Shown: positions 1 to 5,496, counted from the stretch's first letter. The stretch: DNA of 7,689 nt from Listeria marthii FSL S4-120 (GCA_000183865.1 CM001047.1:2044126-2051814), one strand, 5' to 3'. Made by a program: numbers and translations. Notes: generated by a model not told the origin, from the sequence alone.

Positions 1-30
1 CCGAATATTCGGGTGTAACTCTCTAAACAT
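1..30 (-). CDS. 5' end of an unidentified protein gene, divergent from sgrR (partial)
   Basis: An ATG at position 30 reads leftward as MFRELHPNIR and is still open at the window edge. A strong ribosome binding site (GGAGGGG, 36-42) lies 5 nt upstream, and a good -10 hexamer lies further up, so this is a real gene start rather than a chance ORF. Ten residues are too few to assign a family. As inference only: a gene divergent from an SgrR-type regulator is often its target, and transporters of the major facilitator type are common partners. The LHPNIR start also resembles, from memory, the first residues of some Bacillus MFS proteins. The product is not MraZ, whose N-terminus differs. Confidence 0.7.
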   Translation of the reverse strand, partial: MFRELHPNIR

Positions 31-35
31 GACAT

Positions 36-42
36 CCCCTCC
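36..42 (-). promoter_or_regulatory. Ribosome binding site of the left-edge gene
   Basis: The minus strand reads GGAGGGG with a 5-nt spacer to the ATG at 30. It fixes that start. Another ATG overlaps the motif (42-44), but it lies in a different reading frame and has no ribosome binding site of its own. Confidence 0.7.
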
Positions 43-69
43 ATTTGCAATTTTTCTGACTTCTCTGTT

Positions 70-75
70 AGTATA
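70..75 (-). promoter_or_regulatory. Candidate -10 element for the left-edge gene
   Basis: The minus strand reads TATACT, five of six matches to TATAAT, placed to give a leader of about 33 nt before the ATG at 30. At 17-bp spacing the -35 position reads TTTTTA, which is weak, so the promoter may need an activator. It overlaps the first AAAAGGG repeat described under the candidate operator. Confidence 0.4.
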
Positions 76-130
76 AAAGGGATACATACATATAAAAAGG
101 GTATTCATTCTGCTAATTTGTCCCCTTTTA
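72..130. promoter_or_regulatory. Candidate operator: repeated TATAAAAGGG motifs in the sgrR divergent region
   Basis: TATAAAAGGGATAC (72-85) recurs as TATAAAAAGGGTAT (91-104), with the GGG runs 20 bp apart, close to two helical turns. A third copy lies in inverted orientation as CCCCTTTTA (122-130), just upstream of the sgrR ribosome binding site. The first copy overlaps the candidate -10 of the divergent gene. The two TATAAA cores (72-77 and 91-96) could also be -10 elements for sgrR, although neither has a convincing -35. The repeats are seen directly. Their use as a binding site for SgrR, whose E. coli relative controls its own divergent region, is inference. Confidence 0.4.
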
Positions 131-145
131 GAATGGAGCGGTATT

Positions 146-1918
146 ATGGATAAAGATTATTTTACGATGCGTGCATATCTATACAGCATCACGACTGATT
201 TAGACGCACCTTTTAAATTAAGTGATTTAGCCAATATTTGGTTTTGCACGACTAAAAATGCCAAGCGTAAATTACAACAATATCAAGCGAAAGACATGCT
301 TACTTATTTTCCAGGACTTGGCCGGGGACATGTTTCACGGATTATCTTTCCTAAACAACTGGAAGAAGAAGTACTGGCAGTTTTAGAACAAAGCCTAGCA
401 GAAGATGCCTTTAGCGATATTTTATTTTTACTCCAATTACCTATTCCCAAAAGTTGGTTTACGGGCATCTCCACTGAAATCCAGCAAATGTTCGGCTTAC
501 AAGTAACGGATAATCAACAAGAAATACTCCGCTCAATCGTTCGCCGCAAACTCACCACTTTAGATCCGCTTAAAACCTCTGTTTCTATGGAAGCTTTTCT
601 CATTACTCAAATTAGCGATACACTCGTCAAATATGATGAAACTAAAAAGGCTATTGTCCCTCATATCGCTCACCACTGGAACGTTTCCGATGACTTTACT
701 GAGTGGACTTTTTATTTACGTAAAAGTGTTTTATTTCATCACGGGCGAATGCTTGATAGTGAAGATGTGAAGTTTAGCTTGCTTCGTTCCATACAAACAA
801 AATCTGTTTCCGCTTGGCAATTACAAGATATTAAAACGATTAAGTGCCCAAACAAATTCACGCTTTCTATTCATTTGAAAAAGCCTGAACCGTTTTTTAT
901 TCGTTATTTATGTACAGCTAATATGGCGATTTTGCCGCATGACGTTATTTTTGATGAATATAAATGGATTTCTACAGGGCCATTTCGAATAGTGGAGCGT
1001 AATGATGAGCGCTTAGTTTTAGAAGCCTTTGATGGTTATTTTTTAGAGCGACCGATTCTTGACCGAGTAGAATTTTGGACAGCGCAAACCGGGACAACGC
1101 TAAAAACTATCCCAATGCAGTTCACCTCTGTTGATTACGAGGAAAATACGGCTTACGTAGAACGGCGCAAACTTGGTGTAGGCGTTAATTTTATTTGTTT
1201 CAATACGCATCGAAATGGCGTCCCGCAACACCCAGCATTTCGCGAAGCCATTTATCAGCTGATTGATTGTCAAAAAGCAAGCGAACAAGACTTCGAAAAT
1301 TATGGCACGGTGGCGTCCAACTATTTTCCCGAAAAATCTATTTCGCCGAAAAAGTACCCTGAAAAAATCGCCGCCTTATTAAAAGAAGCCAATTATCGTG
1401 GAGAAAAAGTGATATTCGGCTCAACCCAACACCCTACTGCTTTAAAAGAAGCAAAGTGGATTCGGGAACAGGCGCTACAATTTGGAATTAACTTAGAACA
1501 AAAATTTATCACGCATCATGAAGCTTCTTACTCGAAAGTTCCAGAACAAGAAACGGATTTTATGATGATGGGCGAAATTCCGGCTTCCGATAACGAAATG
1601 GCTTATTTGGACTTTCTCAACAATCCCTATCTATTACCGCAACAACTGTTCAATCCATCTATCCTTGCAGAACTCTCAAAAAAACTAGAGGTGTTTAAAA
1701 CAGAAAAAGACGCCTCCAAAAGAGACGCCTTGCAAACAGAGATAGATCGCTGGCTAACAGCAAATCATTATTTAATTTATTTGCATCACCCTGAAAAAAG
1801 TCAATCGCTTCATTCAATGATGAAAGGAATTGCCGAAAATCCGTATGGCTATTTTGATTTAAGCAAAGTTTGGATTGAAACGAACCCGCTTAAAAACGTA
1901 AAATCAGACTATAAATAA
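146..1918 (+). CDS. sgrR: SgrR-family transcriptional regulator with C-terminal solute-binding domain
   Basis: A cytoplasmic DNA-binding regulator fused to a ligand-binding domain, 590 aa against about 550 in E. coli SgrR. Residues 1-75 form a winged helix-turn-helix of the SgrR_N type, with helices around LSDLANIW (25-32) and the wing motif GLGRGHVSRIIF (57-68). From about residue 135 the protein follows the SBP_bac_5 (oligopeptide/nickel-binding) fold: LDP at 139-141, then WTFYLRKSVLFHHG at 187-200 and DSEDVKFSLLRS after it. There is no signal peptide or membrane segment, so the domain senses a small ligand inside the cell. GGAG at 135-138 lies 7 nt before the ATG and supports this start. 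E. coli SgrR responds to glucose-phosphate stress, activating the sRNA SgrS and repressing itself. The ligand here is unknown, and the 115-bp divergent gap seems too small for both an SgrS-like RNA and the two promoters. The gene converges with and overlaps the DUF3397 gene. Confidence 0.88.
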   Translation: MDKDYFTMRAYLYSITTDLDAPFKLSDLANIWFCTTKNAKRKLQQYQAKDMLTYFPGLGRGHVSRIIFPKQLEEEVLAVLEQSLAEDAFSDILFLLQLPIPKSWFTGISTEIQQMFGLQVTDNQQEILRSIVRRKLTTLDPLKTSVSMEAFLITQISDTLVKYDETKKAIVPHIAHHWNVSDDFTEWTFYLRKSVLFHHGRMLDSEDVKFSLLRSIQTKSVSAWQLQDIKTIKCPNKFTLSIHLKKPEPFFIRYLCTANMAILPHDVIFDEYKWISTGPFRIVERNDERLVLEAFDGYFLERPILDRVEFWTAQTGTTLKTIPMQFTSVDYEENTAYVERRKLGVGVNFICFNTHRNGVPQHPAFREAIYQLIDCQKASEQDFENYGTVASNYFPEKSISPKKYPEKIAALLKEANYRGEKVIFGSTQHPTALKEAKWIREQALQFGINLEQKFITHHEASYSKVPEQETDFMMMGEIPASDNEMAYLDFLNNPYLLPQQLFNPSILAELSKKLEVFKTEKDASKRDALQTEIDRWLTANHYLIYLHHPEKSQSLHSMMKGIAENPYGYFDLSKVWIETNPLKNVKSDYK

Positions 1919-2276
1919 TGCCATATAGATAAAGCACCACATAGAGCAAGGCGAAAATGAAGAAGCACAGTCGCCAGTAGCCACGCAAAATTTTACGGAA
2001 TTGGATTTCACCTTCTTTTTTCGCGGCCATCACAACGATAGCGATACCTAAGATAAATAAAAATAGTAAAATATATAGTAAAAACGAGCGATTAAATAGC
2101 ACAATCATGAAAAAATGAACGGCGATAATTAAGAAAATAGTAGACAAGTCAGCGGCTAACATAATTCTCCGCTGGCTTTTCTTTATTTTAATACTGGAAA
2201 AAAACATCGTAAAAATAAATACCACCACTGGTAATATAATAATAATTGCTGTTGAATTTGTTAACCAATCAAACAT
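1890..2276 (-). CDS. DUF3397 family small membrane protein (YllA-like)
   Basis: A 128-aa, very hydrophobic protein with four predicted membrane segments at about residues 8-27, 39-61, 64-84 and 101-125. Positively charged stretches lie between the first two (KIKKSQRR, 30-37) and between the last two (KKEG...RKILRGYWR, 86-102). The final WRLCFFIFALLYVVLYLYG region and the position directly after panE fit the DUF3397/YllA family of Bacilli; the function is unknown. The start is supported by AAGGAG (2283-2288), 6 nt upstream. It overlaps the end of panE by 8 bp, so the two are almost certainly co-transcribed and may be translationally coupled. Its 3' end overlaps sgrR by 29 bp in the opposite direction, with no terminator between. 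In Bacillus the next gene is mraZ; here the SgrR unit intervenes. Confidence 0.85.
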   Translation of the reverse strand: MFDWLTNSTAIIIILPVVVFIFTMFFSSIKIKKSQRRIMLAADLSTIFLIIAVHFFMIVLFNRSFLLYILLFLFILGIAIVVMAAKKEGEIQFRKILRGYWRLCFFIFALLYVVLYLYGIIYSLILRF

Positions 2277-3162
2277 TGCTTTCTCCTTCCAACCCTTTAA
2301 TTAGATGATATAACGTGCGAAGTGTAGGAAGTGACTCCCCTTTTGCTAAAATTGGCAAGACGATTCCATCAATTTCTGTCATGCGATTGTTCATTCGATC
2401 AAGCGCCATCGAGGAAAAATTAGTAGCAGTCACTCGGCAAATGGTTTCCACTTTCTCTAATGCATTTTCTATTGGTAAAACCATTTGAATTTCTTTCACA
2501 ATTATTTTTAACAATGCATGCCATTCTTCGTTTTCTAGGAGTTTTCCATTTTGGACTTGAAGGACAGCTGTGAGTGGATTAATCACGGCATTGATAAATA
2601 ATTTTTCTTGGATAATTTCTAAGTAACTATCGTGTTTTTCAACAGGGAAAATTGGATTGGATTGTAGTATTTCAGCTACATCAGCACTTACTTCGCCCTG
2701 ATACACGCTATATTTTGTCCTACCATGACCACGCCAAATGACCGTAGTATCATTTTCCCGACCTGCGCCATGTTCGCTAATACCGAGCAAGATAGTTCGT
2801 TTTGCGCCGAGTAGTGACAAGCTATCTAAATGCGCTGCCCCATTTTGAATAAATAACAGCGTAACTATTTCAGGTAGTTTTTGTAATATGGGTAAAATTG
2901 CTTGTAGTGAATATTGTTTAACGGCGACAATTAATAACTGTTGTTCGGACAATTTGGCTGTGTCTGTTATTTCTGTTGCTTGTATATGTATATTTTTTAA
3001 TTCAACATTATCTTTTAAAGAAAGCCCTTTTTGGTTTAATAGCTCGCTTTGTTCTTTTCTGCGGGTAAAAAGTGTGAGCTCTGCTTTTTCAGCAAAATTA
3101 GCTGCATATAAAAGACCCATCGCTCCTGCTCCAATAATCCCGACCTTTAGTTGGTTCGCCAT
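2269..3162 (-). CDS. panE: 2-dehydropantoate 2-reductase (ketopantoate reductase)
   Basis: Reduces 2-dehydropantoate to pantoate with NADPH, a step of pantothenate and CoA synthesis, in the cytoplasm. The 297-aa length is typical. The N-terminal Rossmann fold shows GAGAMG at residues 11-16 and a basic FTRRKEQ after the second strand, which fits NADPH preference. The C-terminal domain has the family's KLFINAVINPLTA motif, with K187, N191 and N195 matching the catalytic Lys and two Asn of E. coli PanE. SSM (250-252) and TEID with Glu263 match the substrate-binding Ser and Glu. The frame stays open upstream to 3309, but that extension runs through the rpmF terminator hairpin. The ATG at 3162 has GGAG at 3172-3175 with a 9-nt spacer and begins right before the Rossmann strand, so I chose it. 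An in-frame ATG at 3177 overlaps the GGAG and has no binding site of its own. panE leads a two-gene unit with the DUF3397 gene. Confidence 0.92.
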   Translation of the reverse strand: MANQLKVGIIGAGAMGLLYAANFAEKAELTLFTRRKEQSELLNQKGLSLKDNVELKNIHIQATEITDTAKLSEQQLLIVAVKQYSLQAILPILQKLPEIVTLLFIQNGAAHLDSLSLLGAKRTILLGISEHGAGRENDTTVIWRGHGRTKYSVYQGEVSADVAEILQSNPIFPVEKHDSYLEIIQEKLFINAVINPLTAVLQVQNGKLLENEEWHALLKIIVKEIQMVLPIENALEKVETICRVTATNFSSMALDRMNNRMTEIDGIVLPILAKGESLPTLRTLYHLIKGLEGESNV

Positions 3163-3171
3163 TTTGTTCAG

Positions 3172-3175
3172 CTCC
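3172..3175 (-). promoter_or_regulatory. Ribosome binding site that decides the panE start
   Basis: GGAG on the minus strand sits 9 nt before the ATG at 3162. It overlaps the alternative in-frame ATG at 3177, so that upstream start cannot use it. Confidence 0.6.
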
Positions 3176-3193
3176 ATATTGGTTAATGCTTTT

Positions 3194-3202
3194 ATTTTAT
3201 CA
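3194..3202 (-). promoter_or_regulatory. Candidate extended -10 promoter for panE
   Basis: The minus strand reads TGATAAAAT, an extended -10 (TG, one base, then TAAAAT with five of six matches). There is no good -35 at the usual distance. A start near 3187 would give a leader of about 25 nt. A promoter is expected here because a strong terminator lies just upstream. Confidence 0.45.
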
Positions 3203-3232
3203 GAAGTAGCGATTGTTTGCACTTTTTGGCGC

Positions 3233-3272
3233 AAACAAAAACCTCGAAAGACCCATGGCGTCTTTCGAGGTT
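3233..3272 (-). terminator. Rho-independent terminator of the yceD-rpmF operon
   Basis: AACCTCGAAAGAC (3240-3252) pairs with GTCTTTCGAGGTT (3260-3272), a perfect 13-bp stem with a 7-nt loop. On the minus strand it is followed by a T-rich tail, TTTGTTT (3239-3233). It begins about 40 nt past the rpmF stop and so ends the yceD-rpmF transcript before panE. On the plus strand the tail is weaker (CGTTTTC), and no plus-strand gene needs it. Confidence 0.9.
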
Positions 3273-3311
3273 CGTTTTCAACAAGTGAAACGTCACCTGT
3301 TTTTAACAATA

Positions 3312-3485
3312 TTAGCTGTTTGCTACATCTTTGCCATCATATTGTCCACATTCTGGACATACGTGATGGGAAAGTCTGTATTCGCCGCAATTCGAGCATT
3401 CGTTCATGCCCGGAAGTTGAAGTTTCACGTGAGTACGACGCTTACGCTTTTTGGCTTTTGAAGTTCTTCTAAAAGGTACTGCCAT
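3312..3485 (-). CDS. rpmF: 50S ribosomal protein L32 (zinc-binding form)
   Basis: A 57-aa protein of the large ribosomal subunit. It starts [17 protein letters not shown], the conserved basic L32 N-terminus, and carries a C4 zinc ribbon: CSNC at 30-33 and CPEC at 43-46, followed by GQYDGK. All four cysteines are present, so this is the zinc-requiring form rather than a cysteine-free paralog of the kind that is induced by zinc starvation. AAGGAGG at 3495-3501 lies 9 nt upstream of the ATG at 3485. It is the second gene of an operon, 90 bp after yceD, an arrangement conserved across many bacteria. A strong terminator follows. A hairpin directly upstream of the ribosome binding site could affect its translation. 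Confidence 0.97.
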   Translation of the reverse strand: MAVPFRRTSKAKKRKRRTHVKLQLPGMNECSNCGEYRLSHHVCPECGQYDGKDVANS

Positions 3486-3499
3486 TTCCTTACACCTCC

Positions 3500-3529
3500 T
3501 TGACGATAACTAAGTACTTGTATCGTTAA
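3500..3529 (-). promoter_or_regulatory. Hairpin in the yceD-rpmF spacer abutting the rpmF ribosome binding site
   Basis: On the minus strand TTAACGATA pairs with TATCGTCAA: nine positions with one A-C mismatch and a 12-nt loop containing the palindrome AAGTACTT. The 3' arm ends within the first two A's of the rpmF AAGGAGG. There is no T-run, so it is not a terminator. It could modulate rpmF translation or act as a processing site. The pairing is seen; the function is inference. Confidence 0.4.
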
Positions 3530-3575
3530 TCTAAGAAAAATAAATTCCTTAATATATTCCAGCTTCACGGGGAAT

Positions 3576-4112
3576 TTAGTCTTCTTTTTTCTCATCGAAA
3601 AAATTGGCTAATCCCGCAAGACGAGGATCCACTTTTGGTTCTTTTGCTATTTGTTCTAGTAGGTTACCTTCTTCTGTTTTCATTTCCCATTCATTGCCTC
3701 GTGGAAGTTTACTCATATCGAGTGCATCTTCACTGAAAACTTGCATTGGAATTTCAACGAGTAAAAGTTCTTCTACTACAGGGGTTAAATCGACCATATC
3801 CTGTTCCATCACATGCCAAGATTCATCTAGAACTTGTTCTTTGGATTTCACAAAGGTTTCCGTCGCATGCACTTCATAAGGATAAATAACATCCTCAAGT
3901 GTACGAGCACATGGAAGTGTCCACTCGCCCTTCATTGTAAGGTTAGCGGTAACTTCTTCTGGGTGTACAATAAGTTCCCCAGTTACTTGTACGGGGCTTG
4001 CATCACGAACGTCTATATTGTTCTCTTGAAAGAACTTTTTTAGGTCAGCTTTTTCATTAATCGTGAAGTTGCTGTCACGATATTTTTTCAATTGACTGAT
4101 AGACCATTTCAT
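3576..4112 (-). CDS. yceD: YceD/DUF177 family protein (YlbN-like), 23S rRNA accumulation factor
   Basis: A soluble 178-aa protein of the DUF177/YceD family. Relatives in E. coli and plants are needed for normal 23S rRNA accumulation, which explains the widespread pairing with rpmF. The family core is visible as GEWTLPCARTLEDV (62-75), followed by DMVDLTPVVEELLLVEIPM (105-123) and the C-terminal DPRLAGLANFF (162-172). The cysteine pair that some homologs carry after the IPM segment is absent here, leaving one cysteine at 68. The start at 4112 has TTGGAG about 9 nt upstream and begins MKWSI, as in relatives. It is the first gene of the operon with rpmF, driven by a consensus promoter at 4142-4170 and divergent from tmcAL. 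Confidence 0.9.
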   Translation of the reverse strand: MKWSISQLKKYRDSNFTINEKADLKKFFQENNIDVRDASPVQVTGELIVHPEEVTANLTMKGEWTLPCARTLEDVIYPYEVHATETFVKSKEQVLDESWHVMEQDMVDLTPVVEELLLVEIPMQVFSEDALDMSKLPRGNEWEMKTEEGNLLEQIAKEPKVDPRLAGLANFFDEKKED

Positions 4113-4141
4113 CCTACATCACTCCAAGCGCAACACAAAAT

Positions 4142-4170
4142 ATTATAGCTTTTTTAAAGGCTTTTGTCAA
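4142..4170 (-). promoter_or_regulatory. Consensus SigA promoter of yceD-rpmF
   Basis: The minus strand has TTGACA at 4170-4165 and TATAAT at 4147-4142, separated by exactly 17 bp: twelve of twelve consensus bases at the optimal spacing. The start would be near 4135, giving a leader of about 22 nt to the yceD ATG. This predicts very strong constitutive transcription, as expected for a ribosomal protein operon. Confidence 0.9.
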
Positions 4171-4207
4171 TGGTTTTTCGGGGACCAAAACTACTGGCGG
4201 AAATTTA

Positions 4208-4216
4208 TGCTAAAAT
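4208..4216 (+). promoter_or_regulatory. Candidate extended -10 promoter for tmcAL
   Basis: TGCTAAAAT is an extended -10 (TG, one base, TAAAAT). I find no good -35 17 bp upstream. A start near 4223 would leave a leader of only about 19 nt, beginning just before the ribosome binding site. It points away from the yceD promoter, with the two -10 elements about 65 bp apart. Confidence 0.45.
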
Positions 4217-4225
4217 AGATTATCT

Positions 4226-4234
4226 AAAGGAGGG
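4226..4234 (+). promoter_or_regulatory. Ribosome binding site that decides the tmcAL start
   Basis: AAAGGAGGG with a 7-nt spacer to the ATG at 4242. It rules out the in-frame TTG at 4164, which would place the -10 element inside the coding region. Confidence 0.85.
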
Positions 4235-4241
4235 AATCGAA

Positions 4242-5414
4242 ATGAAAGCAACTGGAATTGTGGTCGAATATAATCCGTTTCATAATGGGCATAAACTACA
4301 TCTAAATAAGGCACGTGAGTCCACTAATGCAGATGTGGTGATTGCGGTAATGAGCGGCTCTTTTGTGCAGCGCGGTGAACCGGCAATCTTACCTAAGTGG
4401 GAACGAACGAAGATGGCACTCGCTGCTGGCGTTGATATGGTTGTTGAGCTTCCGGTTTCATTTGCGACACAACATGCGACTATTTTTGCCGAAGAGTCCG
4501 TTCGGATTTTAGATGCCCTTCATGTTGATTCGCTGTTTTTTGGAAGCGAACATGGGGTTGCGGAAGATTTTTCGGTCGCTGCTAAAACAGTGGTCGAAAA
4601 TGAAGCAGCATTTAATCAGGCAATTCAGCTGGCGTTAGTTGACAAGAAAATTTCTTATGCGAGAGCTTATACAGAAGCTTTCACCACTTTATTCGGCGCT
4701 GACTTGCTGGACGTCACTAAACCAAACAACATTCTCGGTTTCCATTACGCACTGGCTGTTCAAAAACAAAATCCTACTATCTCCTTGCAAACAATCCCGC
4801 GCGCGCATGCCGAATACCATGCTGCGGAAGCAACTCATGATCAAATTGCTAGCGCGACTGCGATTCGAAAATTAATACTTGCTGGAAAAATAGAAGAAGC
4901 AAGTCGCTATCTCCCTGTGTCTTCCATCGAAGTTTTAAAAAATTATACAGGACCATTTTTATCATGGGAAGATTATTGGCCGTTGCTTAAGTATCGCTTA
5001 ATTCAAACTAGTTCGGAGGAGCTTGAAGGAATTCGTGGTGTTAGTGAAGGCATTCAAAACCGAATGCAACACGCGGCAACCAAAGCGCAGAGTTTTTCCA
5101 ATTTTATTGAACGATTAAAAACAAAACGATATAGCAATGCCAGATTGCAGCGAACCGCTTTGCAAATTTTATTAAATGCGAAAGAACAGCCTACCTCGCC
5201 TTACATCCGCATACTCGGCATGAATAAAACTGGCCAAAAATACTTATCACTTCATAAAAAAAATATTTCTCTTCCTATAGTCACAACTGTTTCCAAAGCA
5301 GCACCCGGACTTTTAGAAGAAGATTTACGAGCAACTTCTATTTATACGCTGGCAAATGGACTTGAAAATTATCAAGCTGGCGACTTTCATATTCCACCAA
5401 TTTTGACCTTGTAA
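4242..5414 (+). CDS. tmcAL: tRNA(Met) cytidine acetate ligase TmcAL (YlbM)
   Basis: A cytoplasmic enzyme that uses ATP and acetate to form N4-acetylcytidine at the wobble position of elongator tRNA-Met, through an acetyl-adenylate. It is 390 aa, slightly shorter than B. subtilis YlbM (about 415). The N-terminal nucleotidyltransferase fold has [13 protein letters not shown] (5-17) with the ATP-binding HNGH at 14-17, then [14 protein letters not shown] (37-50), VVELP (67-71), GSE (101-103), PNNILG (161-166) and the ASATAIR motif (203-209). The C-terminal part carries [18 protein letters not shown] and the [13 protein letters not shown] segment typical of the family. The start follows from the strong ribosome binding site; the frame also reads open upstream, but those codons are not conserved-looking. 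It is a single-gene unit, divergent from yceD-rpmF as in Bacillus, and its stop codon lies inside the terminator stem. Confidence 0.93.
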   Translation: MKATGIVVEYNPFHNGHKLHLNKARESTNADVVIAVMSGSFVQRGEPAILPKWERTKMALAAGVDMVVELPVSFATQHATIFAEESVRILDALHVDSLFFGSEHGVAEDFSVAAKTVVENEAAFNQAIQLALVDKKISYARAYTEAFTTLFGADLLDVTKPNNILGFHYALAVQKQNPTISLQTIPRAHAEYHAAEATHDQIASATAIRKLILAGKIEEASRYLPVSSIEVLKNYTGPFLSWEDYWPLLKYRLIQTSSEELEGIRGVSEGIQNRMQHAATKAQSFSNFIERLKTKRYSNARLQRTALQILLNAKEQPTSPYIRILGMNKTGQKYLSLHKKNISLPIVTTVSKAAPGLLEEDLRATSIYTLANGLENYQAGDFHIPPILTL

Positions 5415-5431
5415 ATCTTTACAAGGTTTTT
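5407..5431 (+). terminator. Rho-independent terminator of tmcAL, overlapping its stop codon
   Basis: CCTTGTAA (5407-5414) pairs with TTACAAGG (5419-5426) around an ATCT loop, followed by five T's. The tmcAL TAA (5412-5414) forms the top of the 5' arm, so the 3' untranslated part is only the other half of the hairpin. The 8-bp stem is modest, with four G-C pairs at its base end and below. An A-T pair at 5406/5427 could extend it. Confidence 0.75.
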
Positions 5432-5433
5432 GG

Positions 5434-5463
5434 TTGACTTTTGTGGAGCAATTTTGCTAAGAT
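5434..5463 (+). promoter_or_regulatory. Promoter of the UvrA-like gene
   Basis: TTGACT (5434-5439), an 18-bp spacer, then TAAGAT (5458-5463) preceded by TGC, giving an extended -10. The start would be near 5470, with a leader of about 27 nt. It begins 3 bp after the T-run of the tmcAL terminator. An interrupted inverted repeat, AGCAA-TT-TTGCT (5447-5458), fills the spacer and touches the -10. I see no LexA-type CGAAC-N4-GTTCG site, so SOS control is not indicated. Confidence 0.65.
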
Positions 5464-5483
5464 GTTTGTCCGACTCAAAAAAC

Positions 5484-5489
5484 AGGAGG
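5484..5489 (+). promoter_or_regulatory. Ribosome binding site that decides the UvrA-like start
   Basis: AGGAGG with a 7-nt spacer to the ATG at 5497. The in-frame ATG at 5491 is only 1 nt away from the motif and so is unlikely to be used. Confidence 0.8.
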
Positions 5490-5496
5490 TATGTGT

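Noticed and set aside
99..104. A SigB-type promoter for sgrR (GGGTAT)
   Set aside because: The -10 matches the SigB consensus, but no GTTT-like -35 is found 12-15 bp upstream. The GGG is better explained as part of the repeated AAAAGGG motif.
31..145. An SgrS-like small RNA gene next to sgrR
   Set aside because: The gap is 115 bp and already holds two promoters and the repeats. There is no terminator hairpin with a T-run inside it.
3163..3309. A 49-residue N-terminal extension of panE
   Set aside because: It would be translated through the rpmF terminator hairpin and the panE promoter, and lacks a ribosome binding site at its start. The ATG at 3162 has one and sits right before the Rossmann fold.
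2888..3472. A plus-strand open frame of 194 codons opposite panE and rpmF
   Set aside because: It runs antisense to two well-supported genes, through the terminator, with a composition typical of a shadow frame and no ribosome binding site.
3486..3575. An intrinsic terminator between yceD and rpmF
   Set aside because: The hairpin at 3500-3529 is A+T-rich, has a mismatch and is followed by the ribosome binding site rather than a T-run, so the two genes should be co-transcribed.
4164..4241. A 26-residue N-terminal extension of TmcAL from a TTG codon
   Set aside because: There is no ribosome binding site before 4164, and the extension covers the -10 element and the strong AAAGGAGGG.
5432..5496. 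SOS (LexA) control of the UvrA-like gene
   Set aside because: I searched for a CGAAC-N4-GTTCG-type box around the promoter and found none.
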